Part shown: positions 43,988-52,752 of the stretch, piece after piece
Layout of the letters: each line of letters opens with the position of its first letter
How positions within the stretch are numbered: the stretch's first letter is position 1
Assembly: GCF_000948985.2 (NCBI RefSeq)
Contig: NZ_CP059733.1
Location: 3,534,001 to 3,598,000 of the forward strand
Reading direction: 5' to 3'
From: Thalassomonas viridans
Lineage (GTDB): Bacteria; Pseudomonadota; Gammaproteobacteria; Enterobacterales; Alteromonadaceae
Length of the DNA stretch: 64,000 nucleotides
Position numbers and translations under genes: made by a program
Notes under the pieces: generated by a model
The model's database searches: none
Seen by the model: the letters and a program-made list of their open reading frames with translations, nothing else
Told to the model about the DNA's origin: nothing

Positions 43988-46537
43988 TCAGCCCTCTGCC
44001 ATTAATTGCCTGACCGAGCTTTGCAGGTTTCTCCGGCTGGCATACACCCCTAACGCACCAACCAATAACAAAATGGCCGACAAGGCAAGCAGTAGACCGA
44101 TTAAACTGGGCTGATAATTTAATGAGAATTGCGACTGATAAATCAGCAAGCCCGCAATATAAGTACCGGCAATAGCACCAGCCGCGGTAATAATTGCGGT
44201 AACCAGCCACTCAATCACATTCAGGTGAAAACAAGTCGTTTTCGAAAAACCAAAGCTCATAATAATACTGTTCTTTTTCTTTTCTTTGGCTTCAAGGGCA
44301 CTGATGGACGCCAAAATGACCACAGTGGCAAGTAAGATAATCATCAGGGAAAAACCGCTGATCACCTTAGTGATCATAGCCAAAATGGCATCGAAGCGCT
44401 CGGTCATTTCTTTCAGGGACACCATGCGCAATGTCGGAAACTTTTGCCACAGCGCCGGTAATAGCGACCATTGCTCTGCTTCAAGCTCTAAACTCGCCAT
44501 GCTGTAATGCGGCGATTGAATATGGGCCACGGCAGCACTTGGCATTTGCACCCAAAAGGTAATGGAGCCTGCGCCGGGTTTAAAAACATGGCTGGCGCTG
44601 ATGCTAAAAGTGATTCTTTGCTGACCAATAATGAAAGTTAGCTTATCACCTATCGCCAGGCCTAAATCTGTCATCACTTCCTGCTCAACAGAAACCTGCT
44701 GCCAGTCCTGGCTATTACCCTCTTCATTATTCCAGTAATGACCCTCCACCACTTTATTATTTTCCGGCAGCGTCTCATTCCAATGCAGGCGAATAGGTCT
44801 GTTAAGGGTAGCCATACTGTCACTCGGCTTTTGGCTAAATTCAGCAAGCGACTGATCATTAACTTCAACCAGCTTGGCATACATATAGGGCTTGGCCTGA
44901 CGTATCTTTACCCCCTGCTCTGCCGCCCATTGCTCAATATAGGCAAGCTGCGGCTGAGTAGCCTGCGATACCATAACATTACCGTCATGTTGTCTTTGGT
45001 ACATAGTCATGGTCGCACCGAGATCTTTCATTAACATCAGGGTAAACAACAATAGAAAGGCACATAACCCCACCCCCAGTATTTGCGTGCTTTTACTGAT
45101 CAGCCGTTGTTTCATCATAAACAGGGTAAAAGGGATCAATCCGGAGACATTCTTGGTGCATTTTTCTCCGAGAGTCAACACGCCCCAACTCATAACAATC
45201 ATCAGGGCTATGGTGATCGCTATGGCGGTTACCATCATCAGCGTTAACAAACCATTGTCCGTATAGGTGAACGCCACGGCTAGCAACACCACTAAACTGC
45301 TGATTTTACCAAGCCAGTGGCTTGCCCCTTTGTTATTGCCGGTAAATAACCGGGCCACAGTGCTGGTATGCAGAGACACCCAAACCGGCGCATGAAATAC
45401 CGCAAAAACAATCCCCACAAAACCGACAGATTTAATTGCCGGCCAGAAATACCACTGCCAGTGCAAATCGATAAAGGTCTCGCTTAAGTAGTGAATAATA
45501 AGCCAATGACAGGCAACAGATACCAGCAGCACCAGAGGTAACAGGCACACTATGCCCATTAGCCATTTTAAAAGCGACACCTGCATACCGGTCGCCTTTG
45601 ACACTCCCAGGCTCATACATATTGCTGAAAAATATTGATCTTTTTTCATATGAACCTGCGCCAGCTGATCTATGGCTATGGCCGCCATAAAAAACAAGAT
45701 GATAGATGCCAGCCCGATGACATTTTCCGTGCGCTGCCAAAAAAGCGCTAACGGATGAGCCCCTTGTTTATGATGCAGTTGCGCTGCAGGTAAGTGTTGC
45801 TGCTGCCATTTGAGCAGCTGGTTAACTTGCCCGCTATCGGCGCCAATCAAGTAGCGATAATTAATCAGCTCCTCCGAAAAGCCCAAGGTGACCATATCCC
45901 GGGTATTGATCATGGCGCGCATATCAACATTATGCCCTTCCATCAGTCTGTCAGGTTCATGATGCAATATCCGTGTAACAGCTAAACGCTGATCTGCAAT
46001 CTGGAGCACATCGCCGATTTCAAGGGATAAACCAGCGAATAACCTGGCACCAACCCAGACTTCCCCCGGCTTTGGCCCTGAAAGTGTTTGCTGTGCATGA
46101 TCTTGCTCTTCCTGTTCGAACAGGCTTTGAGCAGTTAACAACTCCCCCTGCAACGGGTACTGGTCGTCAACCGCCTTAAGTGTCGCTTGTTGCCATTGGC
46201 CCTTGTGAGTTAATGTGGTCTTAATTTGTTGGGTAAGCACGACTTTATCGGTTAACTCCGACACCTCGGCATACTGGTTTGCCGTTAGTGTCTGTCGCTG
46301 GCTGATCACCGCATCAGCGCCAAGCAGGCCCTGTAAGTTATTATTCAGGTAATTTTGAATACTCTCACTTGATTGACCTAGAGTGACAATAAACAACAAA
46401 AGCACACCTTGAGTCCAGCGCAATAACCTTTGGTGGGAGTGATGATATTCCTGTTTAAAAAAGTGCCAGGCAAGTGCCACATTATTAAAATGAATTAAAC
46501 GCTGATTTGAGTGCTTATTAACATTATGTTCTAGCAT
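43988..46537 (-). CDS. FtsX-like ABC transporter permease (YbbP-like)
   Basis: The 849-aa permease has two FtsX-type halves: an N-terminal helix (LLRWTQGVLLLFIVTLGQS), a large periplasmic domain, three or four central helices (IIFFMAAIAIDQLAQ; LVLLVSVACHWLIIHYL), a second periplasmic region, and C-terminal helices (ISGFSLMIILLATVVILASIS; IGLLLALSAILLLVGALGV). Size and order match YbbP of the YbbA-YbbP pair more than MacB or LolC. Its start overlaps the ATPase stop by seven bases. A role in envelope lipid/lipoprotein handling or in antimicrobial-peptide resistance would fit the linked two-component system, by inference. Confidence 0.88.
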   Translation of the reverse strand: MLEHNVNKHSNQRLIHFNNVALAWHFFKQEYHHSHQRLLRWTQGVLLLFIVTLGQSSESIQNYLNNNLQGLLGADAVISQRQTLTANQYAEVSELTDKVVLTQQIKTTLTHKGQWQQATLKAVDDQYPLQGELLTAQSLFEQEEQDHAQQTLSGPKPGEVWVGARLFAGLSLEIGDVLQIADQRLAVTRILHHEPDRLMEGHNVDMRAMINTRDMVTLGFSEELINYRYLIGADSGQVNQLLKWQQQHLPAAQLHHKQGAHPLALFWQRTENVIGLASIILFFMAAIAIDQLAQVHMKKDQYFSAICMSLGVSKATGMQVSLLKWLMGIVCLLPLVLLVSVACHWLIIHYLSETFIDLHWQWYFWPAIKSVGFVGIVFAVFHAPVWVSLHTSTVARLFTGNNKGASHWLGKISSLVVLLAVAFTYTDNGLLTLMMVTAIAITIALMIVMSWGVLTLGEKCTKNVSGLIPFTLFMMKQRLISKSTQILGVGLCAFLLLFTLMLMKDLGATMTMYQRQHDGNVMVSQATQPQLAYIEQWAAEQGVKIRQAKPYMYAKLVEVNDQSLAEFSQKPSDSMATLNRPIRLHWNETLPENNKVVEGHYWNNEEGNSQDWQQVSVEQEVMTDLGLAIGDKLTFIIGQQRITFSISASHVFKPGAGSITFWVQMPSAAVAHIQSPHYSMASLELEAEQWSLLPALWQKFPTLRMVSLKEMTERFDAILAMITKVISGFSLMIILLATVVILASISALEAKEKKKNSIIMSFGFSKTTCFHLNVIEWLVTAIITAAGAIAGTYIAGLLIYQSQFSLNYQPSLIGLLLALSAILLLVGALGVYASRRNLQSSVRQLMAEG

Positions 46538-47217
46538 GACACCGCCTTAAGCATTTCGTTTGCTGTTTGTTTAAGCTGTCCCCCGGCTAATGAAAAAATA
46601 TGCTGGGCGCGGCTTGCCAAGGTTTCACTATGGGTAACCACCACCAAACCGGCATTATTTTCCTGACAACAGCTAAACAAGATATCAGCAATTTCTGTTG
46701 CGCTTTGCTGATCTAAATTACCCGTAGGTTCATCGGCAAAAATAAAACCAGGCTCGAACACAAGCGCACGCGCTATCGCCACTCTCTGCTGTTCGCCGCC
46801 GCTAAGTTCACTGGGTTTGTGGTTGATGCGATGTATCAACCCCACCTTTTCCAGCCAAACCCTGGCTTTATCTTCCGCATGCTTATCTCCCCTTAATTTC
46901 AGCGGCAGTGCGACATTGTTCAATGCCGTTAATTCCGGCAGCAAATGAAATTGCTGAAAAATAAAGCCTATATCCGGCCTTAAAAACTCCAGGCTTTGCT
47001 TGTGCCCGCCTTTAACGTAAACACCTTGCCCGCTTGTGGGATGCTCCAACCCCGACATAAGCATCAACAAACTGGATTTACCCGCGCCGGATGGACCTGT
47101 GATTGCGTATGACTGCCCCTGGGTGATGGACAAGTCAAGATCATTAAATAAGGTGACTTTTGAGCCGTTAACCTGAAACGACTGGCTGAAATTTTTTAAT
47201 TCAATATAGCTGGACAT
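46531..47217 (-). CDS. ABC transporter ATP-binding protein (YbbA/LolD-like)
   Basis: The 228-aa ATPase shows Walker [11 protein letters not shown]-loop [13 protein letters not shown], signature [15 protein letters not shown], Walker [13 protein letters not shown] and the H-loop VVVTHS. Length and sequence are those of the MacB/LolD/YbbA class, which partners FtsX-like permeases. It is the first gene of the minus-strand unit and overlaps the permease by seven bases. A GTGAAA-N5-GTGAAA repeat lies 50 bases upstream of its start, implying control by the adjacent response regulator. Confidence 0.94.
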   Translation of the reverse strand: MSSYIELKNFSQSFQVNGSKVTLFNDLDLSITQGQSYAITGPSGAGKSSLLMLMSGLEHPTSGQGVYVKGGHKQSLEFLRPDIGFIFQQFHLLPELTALNNVALPLKLRGDKHAEDKARVWLEKVGLIHRINHKPSELSGGEQQRVAIARALVFEPGFIFADEPTGNLDQQSATEIADILFSCCQENNAGLVVVTHSETLASRAQHIFSLAGGQLKQTANEMLKAVSC

Positions 47218-47266
47218 GGCTTAACCCCATAATTGACAACAATAAGTCCAACTTAAGCCAGTAGAT

Positions 47267-47283
47267 GTGAAATGGGTGTGAAA
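47267..47283 (-). promoter_or_regulatory. Direct repeat GTGAAA-N5-GTGAAA upstream of ABC operon
   Basis: GTGAAA at 47267-47272 and 47278-47283 with a five-base spacer. It is the second copy of the pattern seen before the PfpI gene and is at nearly the same distance from its start codon (50 versus 43 bases). Candidate site of the OmpR-family regulator encoded in the same cluster. Confidence 0.55.
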
Positions 47284-47483
47284 GAGATATCAAACTAATT
47301 AAAAGCATTAATTCGAAATAAAGACATAAAGCACATGCTTTTGTACAACCACGTTACAGCTACTTTATTCTCATGATTTTCCGGCACTTCTTACCAGTTT
47401 TATGCAGTATAAACAAACTTCCTGTGCTACCTTATGCTTGCGCTTTATCTATTGCCTGACAACAAAACAAAAGGAACAACACA

Positions 47484-48623
47484 TTGGAAAGTAAACTGCC
47501 TCACCTTGGCACCAGCATATTCACCCATATGACAGGACTGGCAAACCAGCATAACGCCATTAACTTATCCCAGGGTTTTCCCGAATTTGACGCCCCCAAG
47601 CTGTTAAAACAGCGCCTGGCCCATTATAGCGAACAGGGCTTTAACCAATACTCCCCGTCATCAGGTGCCATCCCGCTACAAACGCAAATAGCAAACCTGG
47701 TAAAGCGAAAATATCAGCTGGAAATTACGCCAGCCGATACGGTAACCGTAACTTCAGGCGCCACCGAAGCCTTGTTTGTGGCAATACAGGCAGTCACCCG
47801 TCCCGGCGATGAAATCATCATCTTTGATCCGGCATATGACTCTTATGAACCGGCAATCGAACTGGCTGGTGGCCGCGCCGTACATATTGCCATGCAGGCA
47901 CCTGATTATGCCATCGACTGGCCGCAAGTCGCCGAAGCCATTAACGATAAAACCCGGGCCATTATCATCAACAGCCCTCATAACCCGAGCGCGAAAACAT
48001 TAAAAGCCAGTGACTTTAAAGCATTAAAAAACTTGCTGATAAGGCATGATTTACTGCTGATCAGCGATGAAGTATACGAGCACATCGCCTTTGATGAAAC
48101 GCCTCATATCAGCGTGTTAAAAGATCCCGAACTCTTTGCCCGAGCCTTTGTAATCTCCAGCTTCGGTAAAACCTTCCACTGCACCGGCTGGAAAATGGGT
48201 TACTGCATTGCCCCGAAACTGCTGTCAGAAGAATTCAGAAAGATTCACCAGTATGTCACCTTCTCCAGTTTTACCCCGGCACAACTGGCCCTGGCAGATA
48301 TGTTGGCAGAACAAGGTGGACATGTAGATGAATTGGCAGATTTTTATCAGCAAAAACGCGATGTTTTGGTCAATGCCCTGCAAGACAGCCGCTTCACCAT
48401 TTTACCCAGCGAAGGCACTTACTTTTTACTGCTGGATTACTCGGCAATATCAGATCTGGACGACATGGCCTTTTGCGAATACCTGGTTAAAGAAGTAGGC
48501 ATGGCGGCTATTCCGTTGAGTGTGTTTTATCAAAATGCCCCTGACGATAAAGTGATTCGTTTATGCTTTGCCAAAGAAGATGACACACTGGTAGAAGCCG
48601 CAGAAAAACTGTGCTCCTTGTAA
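47484..48623 (+). CDS. ybdL: Methionine-type aminotransferase (YbdL-like), class I/II PLP enzyme
   Basis: The 379-aa product is a fold-type I aminotransferase very like YbdL: N-terminal NLSQGFPEFDAP, YSPSSGAIPLQTQIA, the PLP-lysine motif SSFGKTFHCTGWKMGYCIAP, and the YbdL-specific IHQYVTFSSFTPAQLALADML (quoted in two parts: IHQYVTFSSF, TPAQLALADML). It transfers the amino group of methionine or related amino acids to a keto acid. The start is TTG 47484, with AAGGA eight bases upstream; no in-frame ATG precedes the conserved N-terminus. An 11-bp perfect hairpin follows the stop. Confidence 0.92.
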   Translation: MESKLPHLGTSIFTHMTGLANQHNAINLSQGFPEFDAPKLLKQRLAHYSEQGFNQYSPSSGAIPLQTQIANLVKRKYQLEITPADTVTVTSGATEALFVAIQAVTRPGDEIIIFDPAYDSYEPAIELAGGRAVHIAMQAPDYAIDWPQVAEAINDKTRAIIINSPHNPSAKTLKASDFKALKNLLIRHDLLLISDEVYEHIAFDETPHISVLKDPELFARAFVISSFGKTFHCTGWKMGYCIAPKLLSEEFRKIHQYVTFSSFTPAQLALADMLAEQGGHVDELADFYQQKRDVLVNALQDSRFTILPSEGTYFLLLDYSAISDLDDMAFCEYLVKEVGMAAIPLSVFYQNAPDDKVIRLCFAKEDDTLVEAAEKLCSL

Positions 48624-48638
48624 TAGAGATCTTCCCCC

Positions 48639-48667
48639 GTGACTCATAACTTTACCTTATGAGTCAC
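48639..48667. terminator. Perfect 11-bp hairpin after the aminotransferase gene
   Basis: GTGACTCATAA (48639-48649) pairs with TTATGAGTCAC (48657-48667) around a 7-base loop, 15 bases after the aminotransferase stop. A weak T content follows, so the terminator call is moderate. Confidence 0.55.
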
Positions 48668-48765
48668 AAAAGCTTTAATACTGTTCAAAATAACCTTCAG
48701 GATAGATGATTAAACCAGCTACTTATTCTTTTATCTCAACTCCTGACAAAACAAAGGTTATCTAT

Positions 48766-48957
48766 ATGAACATTTCACATACCAGCGACAGCGAACAAGC
48801 CCATAATGACGAGTGCGAATACACTAAGCCCTCGGCAAAAATAGTACATAAAGATAATTCTAATAAAAGCACATTAAATAATAAAAAGCTGGCAATAAGG
48901 AAGGTATTTGAGTTATTGGATAATACAACTCCAAATTATGTTTTAGGTTATAACTAA
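48766..48957 (+). CDS. Small protein of unknown function, 63 aa
   Basis: ATG 48766 is eight bases after AAAGG, which I prefer over an upstream frame start at 48706. The product begins MNISHTSDSEQAHNDECEY, is hydrophilic, and ends with KLAIRKVFELLDN and PNYVLGYN. It has a single Cys and no signal peptide or membrane segment. A charged leader with a short variable tail would fit a peptide precursor, but I see no modification enzyme beside it. It lies in the AT-rich block between the aminotransferase and the D-aminoacylase genes. Confidence 0.5.
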   Translation: MNISHTSDSEQAHNDECEYTKPSAKIVHKDNSNKSTLNNKKLAIRKVFELLDNTTPNYVLGYN

Positions 48958-49007
48958 CCACCAAGCAGACACAAATAGTTATCTATTAAAATTTTAACTT
49001 TTAAAAG

Positions 49008-49172
49008 CAATAAGCTAGGGAAAACTTATTGCTATATTCCCCACCTTTCATCGACCGCTGACCATTATAATTACATGTAAAATCCCTGTGGAACATGTAC
49101 TCCAGCAAGGGAAATAGACACTAACGGCCAGAATTTCTCCATTAAAAACATACCATCTGTATATCAAGAACA
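49008..49172 (-). pseudogene. Decayed 3' fragment of a D-aminoacylase-like gene
   Basis: This segment aligns, in the same orientation, with the 3' end of the intact amidohydrolase gene at about 51150-51320. The best block is 20 of 21 bases identical (AAACTTATTG at 49022-49031 and TATATTCCCC at 49033-49042, versus 51171 onward). Weaker similarity continues over roughly 160 bases with small gaps, including CCAG...GGCCA and a CATYAAAAACA block. In the gene's frame it has stops and frameshifts. It corresponds to about the last 50 codons and indicates a past duplication or insertion event. Nothing else is seen in the 307-base gap 48958-49264. Confidence 0.65.
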
Positions 49173-49264
49173 AACGATAATTTTTCATATAGTATTTTTT
49201 TAACTATCTTTCATATAACAAAAATATAGCTGTTAACCCTCTAGTCTTTTATTAAGGAAAATTT

Positions 49265-49987
49265 ATGAGAAGTAACATTATTTATAAATGTACTTTACTG
49301 CTACTGGCGTCACTTGAGACAACAATCGTTGTTAATGCTTCGGATACGAGTGATATTTTGAGGTTCGTTCCAAAATCAACATTAGAAAAATTAACACCGG
49401 AAGAAACTGATAAATTAAGAGCAGACATGCTAGCTGCGCAAAAAAGATATTCTCAATATTATATTAGTAAGCCTTTGAGTGAAGATGAAAGCCAACAAAT
49501 AAAGTTAAAAAAAACATTAATCAATATTGCTTCAACCCCTTCACAATATGAAAACATACCTAATGAAAGTTATAACCTTATTTTTCAAGGCATAAAAAGA
49601 TATCAGTTTGATCATGGAAATCTAAAATCCCAGCTGCATAAAGAGCTGTGTAGTTTTATGAAAAAGCAGCCAATATTCTATACCAACACCAGCGAAATAG
49701 TGCAACAGATACAAAAATCAATATCAAAAGAGAAGCAACAATCTAATCAGAGTATTAATAACATAAGAGAAGCTTTGCCCGTCATGACTCAATCTGAAAT
49801 CGACAATATTGTTAGTCAAATGAAAACTCCATTGACACGTAAAATATTTGATTTTGAGACGTACGCTAGAAGTGAACCTGAAGTATTCACCCAAAGAATT
49901 AAAGAGAAATGTATGAAAAATAAAAGTAAATCTTTAGAGACCAATAAAACTACTGATAACAATAATTTCTACTTCATTGAACAATAA
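49265..49987 (+). CDS. Secreted or periplasmic protein of unknown function, 240 aa
   Basis: The product has a short signal-like N-terminus (YKCTLLLLASLETTIVVNAS) and then a helical, Lys/Gln/Ser-rich body with no recognised domain. Helical stretches include TLEKLTPEETDKLRADMLAAQKR and a Gln-rich IVQQIQKSISKEKQQSNQS (both quoted in part). AAGGAAA lies before ATG 49265. It is followed seven bases later by another exported protein, so the two form a small operon. The base composition is distinctly AT-rich compared with flanking metabolic genes. Confidence 0.68.
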   Translation: MRSNIIYKCTLLLLASLETTIVVNASDTSDILRFVPKSTLEKLTPEETDKLRADMLAAQKRYSQYYISKPLSEDESQQIKLKKTLINIASTPSQYENIPNESYNLIFQGIKRYQFDHGNLKSQLHKELCSFMKKQPIFYTNTSEIVQQIQKSISKEKQQSNQSINNIREALPVMTQSEIDNIVSQMKTPLTRKIFDFETYARSEPEVFTQRIKEKCMKNKSKSLETNKTTDNNNFYFIEQ

Positions 49988-49993
49988 GGAAAA

Positions 49994-50425
49994 ATGATGA
50001 ACGCGACAAAAATACTAATATTATGCTGCATAACATTATCGTACTCAGCTAATGCAGCTTTAATTATGGATTGTACGGCAGGCCCTTCTGTAAATCACTC
50101 AAATACCCATTGGGTACATATTTTTTGGGATTTTACTGATGAATTGCTGATGGATGGAGTTGTAACACGGATGGAATATGATGATAACGGAGGAATCTCT
50201 GATTATGATGTATTTACTTTAGATTTTGTTAATGCAACCAATTACCAGCAGTCATATCACCTTTATTCAAGTTATACTCCGTGGCAAGTTTGGGTTGTTG
50301 CAAACGCTACTCTTTACAGATACGAATATTTTCCATTCCCGATACAAAACTTTCTTCCTGTAGCCAGTGAAGAAGCCAACCATCAAGACAACTGCTTTAA
50401 AGTGACAACAGTTACAGCGCTTTAA
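49994..50425 (+). CDS. Small secreted protein of unknown function, 143 aa
   Basis: A clear signal peptide (ILILCCITLSYSANA, cleavage likely after ANA) precedes a ~120-aa mature domain with many aromatic residues (HWVHIFWDF, YTPWQVWVV, YRYEYFPFP) and two cysteines (in LIMDC and NHQDNC) that could form a disulfide. No family is recognised; it looks like a small beta-rich periplasmic or secreted protein. AAGGAAAA precedes a double ATG at 49994/49997. It is coupled to the 240-aa gene upstream. Confidence 0.68.
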   Translation: MMNATKILILCCITLSYSANAALIMDCTAGPSVNHSNTHWVHIFWDFTDELLMDGVVTRMEYDDNGGISDYDVFTLDFVNATNYQQSYHLYSSYTPWQVWVVANATLYRYEYFPFPIQNFLPVASEEANHQDNCFKVTTVTAL

Positions 50426-50448
50426 TAAAAAAAATGTTCTAGTATTTA

Positions 50449-50494
50449 AGTTACGAATTAAACAAGCCCTTTAACCTTTGTTTGATTCGTAACT
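50449..50494. terminator. Long inverted repeat (17-bp stem)
   Basis: AGTTACGAATTAAACAA (50449-50465) pairs with TTTGTTTGATTCGTAACT (50477-50494) with one wobble. It lies 24 bases after the secreted-protein stop. An A/T run (50426-50436) lies on its left side. A TTG at 50482, which could have opened the next frame, falls inside the stem. Confidence 0.55.
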
Positions 50495-50526
50495 ATCAAA
50501 ATGCATTTGCTTCAAAGGCCACCAAA

Positions 50527-51153
50527 GTGCAACTTTCAACGCAAATTCAAGATGAAAAAACCAAGCTATTTCCTGAGATAAAACTCACTAATGACTGTCA
50601 TATAATCACTTTACTGGCAGGAGAAAAGGGAATTGGAAAAACATCCACTTTTTTATCTCTTTTATGGGCATTTAAATGGAGAAACTTGCAAGTCGATTTC
50701 CTGAATCTTGATAAGCAAAGCACTGTGGATTATTCAGTCCCAAAAGGTCGCAGTCCAGATTTTATCTTAGTAAACTGCCCATCAGGATATAGCGATGTAG
50801 CTTTACCCTACATTAAACTAGCTTCATTTAATATCGTTTTGACTTCTAGCAATAATATAACATCTATTTGCTCAGCTTATGACATTATAAAGTTATTTCT
50901 CAAAGTCTTAGGTGAGAAAATAGAGTTTTGTAATTTAATGCGTAGTAATTTAACTAGTGAGCAAAATATAGACTTATATGAAAAACTAAATACAACTGTC
51001 CAAAAATATACTTTATCTCGGTTAGAGTATTTAGGTTCAATACCTTGTAATAATGCTTTGCAAGCTTACCTGAAAGACATTAATCGTGAGGAAAGCATGT
51101 TGGGAGACATACTTTCCCCTTATTTCTCTATAGTTAGCCAATTAGTCGATTAA
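50527..51153 (+). CDS. Degenerate MinD/FlhG-like P-loop ATPase, orphan
   Basis: About 208 aa if started at GTG 50527, which has AAAGG eight bases upstream; a TTG at 50482 lies inside a stable hairpin and has no ribosome site. LLAGEKGIGKTSTF is a Walker A of the MinD/ParA type, but the signature Lys of K-G-G-x-G-K-T is Glu here. Further MinD/FlhG-like features are FILVNCPSGYSDVALPYI (switch II/Walker B region) and VLTSSNNITSICSAYDIIKL. FlhG proteins regulate flagellum number; no flagellar gene is close, and the C-terminal amphipathic helix is not obvious. It may be a relic or an accessory regulator. Confidence 0.68.
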   Translation: MQLSTQIQDEKTKLFPEIKLTNDCHIITLLAGEKGIGKTSTFLSLLWAFKWRNLQVDFLNLDKQSTVDYSVPKGRSPDFILVNCPSGYSDVALPYIKLASFNIVLTSSNNITSICSAYDIIKLFLKVLGEKIEFCNLMRSNLTSEQNIDLYEKLNTTVQKYTLSRLEYLGSIPCNNALQAYLKDINREESMLGDILSPYFSIVSQLVD

Positions 51154-52745
51154 AAGACAAACTTGCCGGCAAACTTATTGTTATATTCCCCCTGCTCGAT
51201 GACCGCCTGGCCGTTAACTATCACGTACTCGACCCCCGAAGAATATCTATTCCAGTGAGAAAAGTCGGCATTAGCAGCCAAGTTTTCCGCATCAAAAACA
51301 ATAATATCAGCCTGATAACCTTGCGCCAGTACACCCCGGTTCTCCAAACCAAGTATTTCGGCGGTTTGCCCCGAACTTTTCTTAATAAACTCCCCCAAGG
51401 TTAACAACCCTTTTTTCACCACGTATTCCTGATACTTCTTCGGAAAACTGGCGTATTTTCGCGGATGGCCATTAGTACCGTCAGACGAAGTAACCACCCA
51501 GGGCTGCACCATAAAGTTTTCAACATCCTGAGGCGACATATTAAATGACGCCACCCGCACATCACCTTCCTGCACTAACTGCATTGCAGTGGTTACCGGG
51601 TCAAGCTTTCTATTGCTGGCAACTTCCGCCAAAGTAAGACCAACCAGGTTACTGTCTTGAAATGCGGTGATCCGCAAAGATCCCGGCCCGCCGCGCCTGC
51701 GGATATTTTCACTAATTTCACCGCGAAGTTTTCCTGACAAGTCAGGATCATTTAAACGTTTAAAAAAAGCCTGTTTGGAGTCCGCCATTGCCCATTTAGG
51801 CATTACGGCACTGTGCAAAAAAGTACCGGAAGCCAACCAGGGATATTGATCGGCAGAAATACTTAAGCCGCTGGCCTGTGCCTTTTCTATTTTCCTGATG
51901 GCATCCGTACTTTGCCCCCAAACATCAACCCCTAGCGCCTTAATGTGGGCAAGGTGCAAATGAATATCAGCACTTTCGGCAATATGTATCGCCTCGTCCA
52001 GCGCTGCGGAAAAACCGATATTAAAAGTGCTTTCATCCCGTAAATGGGTATCGTAAATACCTTTATATTTACTGGCGACTTTCGCCAAGGTCACCACTTC
52101 TTCGGTATTGGCAAAACTGCCCGGCACGTAGTAAAGGCCGGTGGACAGGCCCAGGGCACCATCTTGCATGGCCTGATTTAATAAGGCCGACATTTGCTCC
52201 AGCTCTTGTGCTGTGGCAAAACGCGGCGCCCGCCCCATCACCTGCTCACGTACACTGCCGTGTCCCACCAATAAGGCCACATTAGTGCCTATACCGTTTG
52301 CTTCCAGGGTTATAGCGGTTTGGGCAATGTCCACCGGACCTGCGCCATCATTACCGTTAACAACAGTGGTAACCCCCTGGGTGAGATAATTTAAGTTATG
52401 GTTTTTATCCCGGCTGGATAATTCCTCTAAAGTGTGGGTATGGGGATCAATAAAGCCCGGACTGACAATTTTTCCTTTGGCATCTATTACTTTAGCAGCA
52501 GTCACTTTTTTGCTGCCGCTTGGATAAAGACCACAAATTTTATCGCCACATACGGCAATATCCAGCATCTGCTCTTCTGTACTAAGCCCCGAGTAAACCC
52601 GGCCTCCGGTAATTAAGATATCTGCACTTGCAGGTACTGCCGAAAGGCTTGCCTGGGTATTCCCTGCCTGATGAGAAAGGGAGCAACCACTTAACAACAC
52701 AGCTAATGAAGTTAAAGCCAGAGAAGTTAAATTTATTTTCTTCAT
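51150..52745 (-). CDS. D-aminoacylase/N-acyl-D-amino-acid deacylase-like amidohydrolase lipoprotein
   Basis: The 531-aa product carries a lipobox (LAVLLSGCS) and an amidohydrolase barrel: GKIVSPGFIDPHTHTLEELS with the HxH metal pair, HLRDESTFNIGFSAALDEAI, and LHLAHIKALG with a metal-type His. D-aminoacylases usually have GNCG after the first strand, where Cys bridges zinc; here it is VVNGNDGAGP, so Asp takes that place. It lies seven bases after the M14 peptidase gene and is co-transcribed with it. With the DgcN/DgcA genes nearby, a role in freeing D-amino acids from N-acyl forms or peptides is likely. Confidence 0.88.
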   Translation of the reverse strand: MKKINLTSLALTSLAVLLSGCSLSHQAGNTQASLSAVPASADILITGGRVYSGLSTEEQMLDIAVCGDKICGLYPSGSKKVTAAKVIDAKGKIVSPGFIDPHTHTLEELSSRDKNHNLNYLTQGVTTVVNGNDGAGPVDIAQTAITLEANGIGTNVALLVGHGSVREQVMGRAPRFATAQELEQMSALLNQAMQDGALGLSTGLYYVPGSFANTEEVVTLAKVASKYKGIYDTHLRDESTFNIGFSAALDEAIHIAESADIHLHLAHIKALGVDVWGQSTDAIRKIEKAQASGLSISADQYPWLASGTFLHSAVMPKWAMADSKQAFFKRLNDPDLSGKLRGEISENIRRRGGPGSLRITAFQDSNLVGLTLAEVASNRKLDPVTTAMQLVQEGDVRVASFNMSPQDVENFMVQPWVVTSSDGTNGHPRKYASFPKKYQEYVVKKGLLTLGEFIKKSSGQTAEILGLENRGVLAQGYQADIIVFDAENLAANADFSHWNRYSSGVEYVIVNGQAVIEQGEYNNKFAGKFVF

Positions 52746-52752
52746 AGTCTAA

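Noticed and set aside
50482..50526. TTG start giving a longer MinD-like protein
   Set aside because: It lies inside a 17-bp hairpin and has no ribosome site; GTG 50527 has AAAGG at good spacing.
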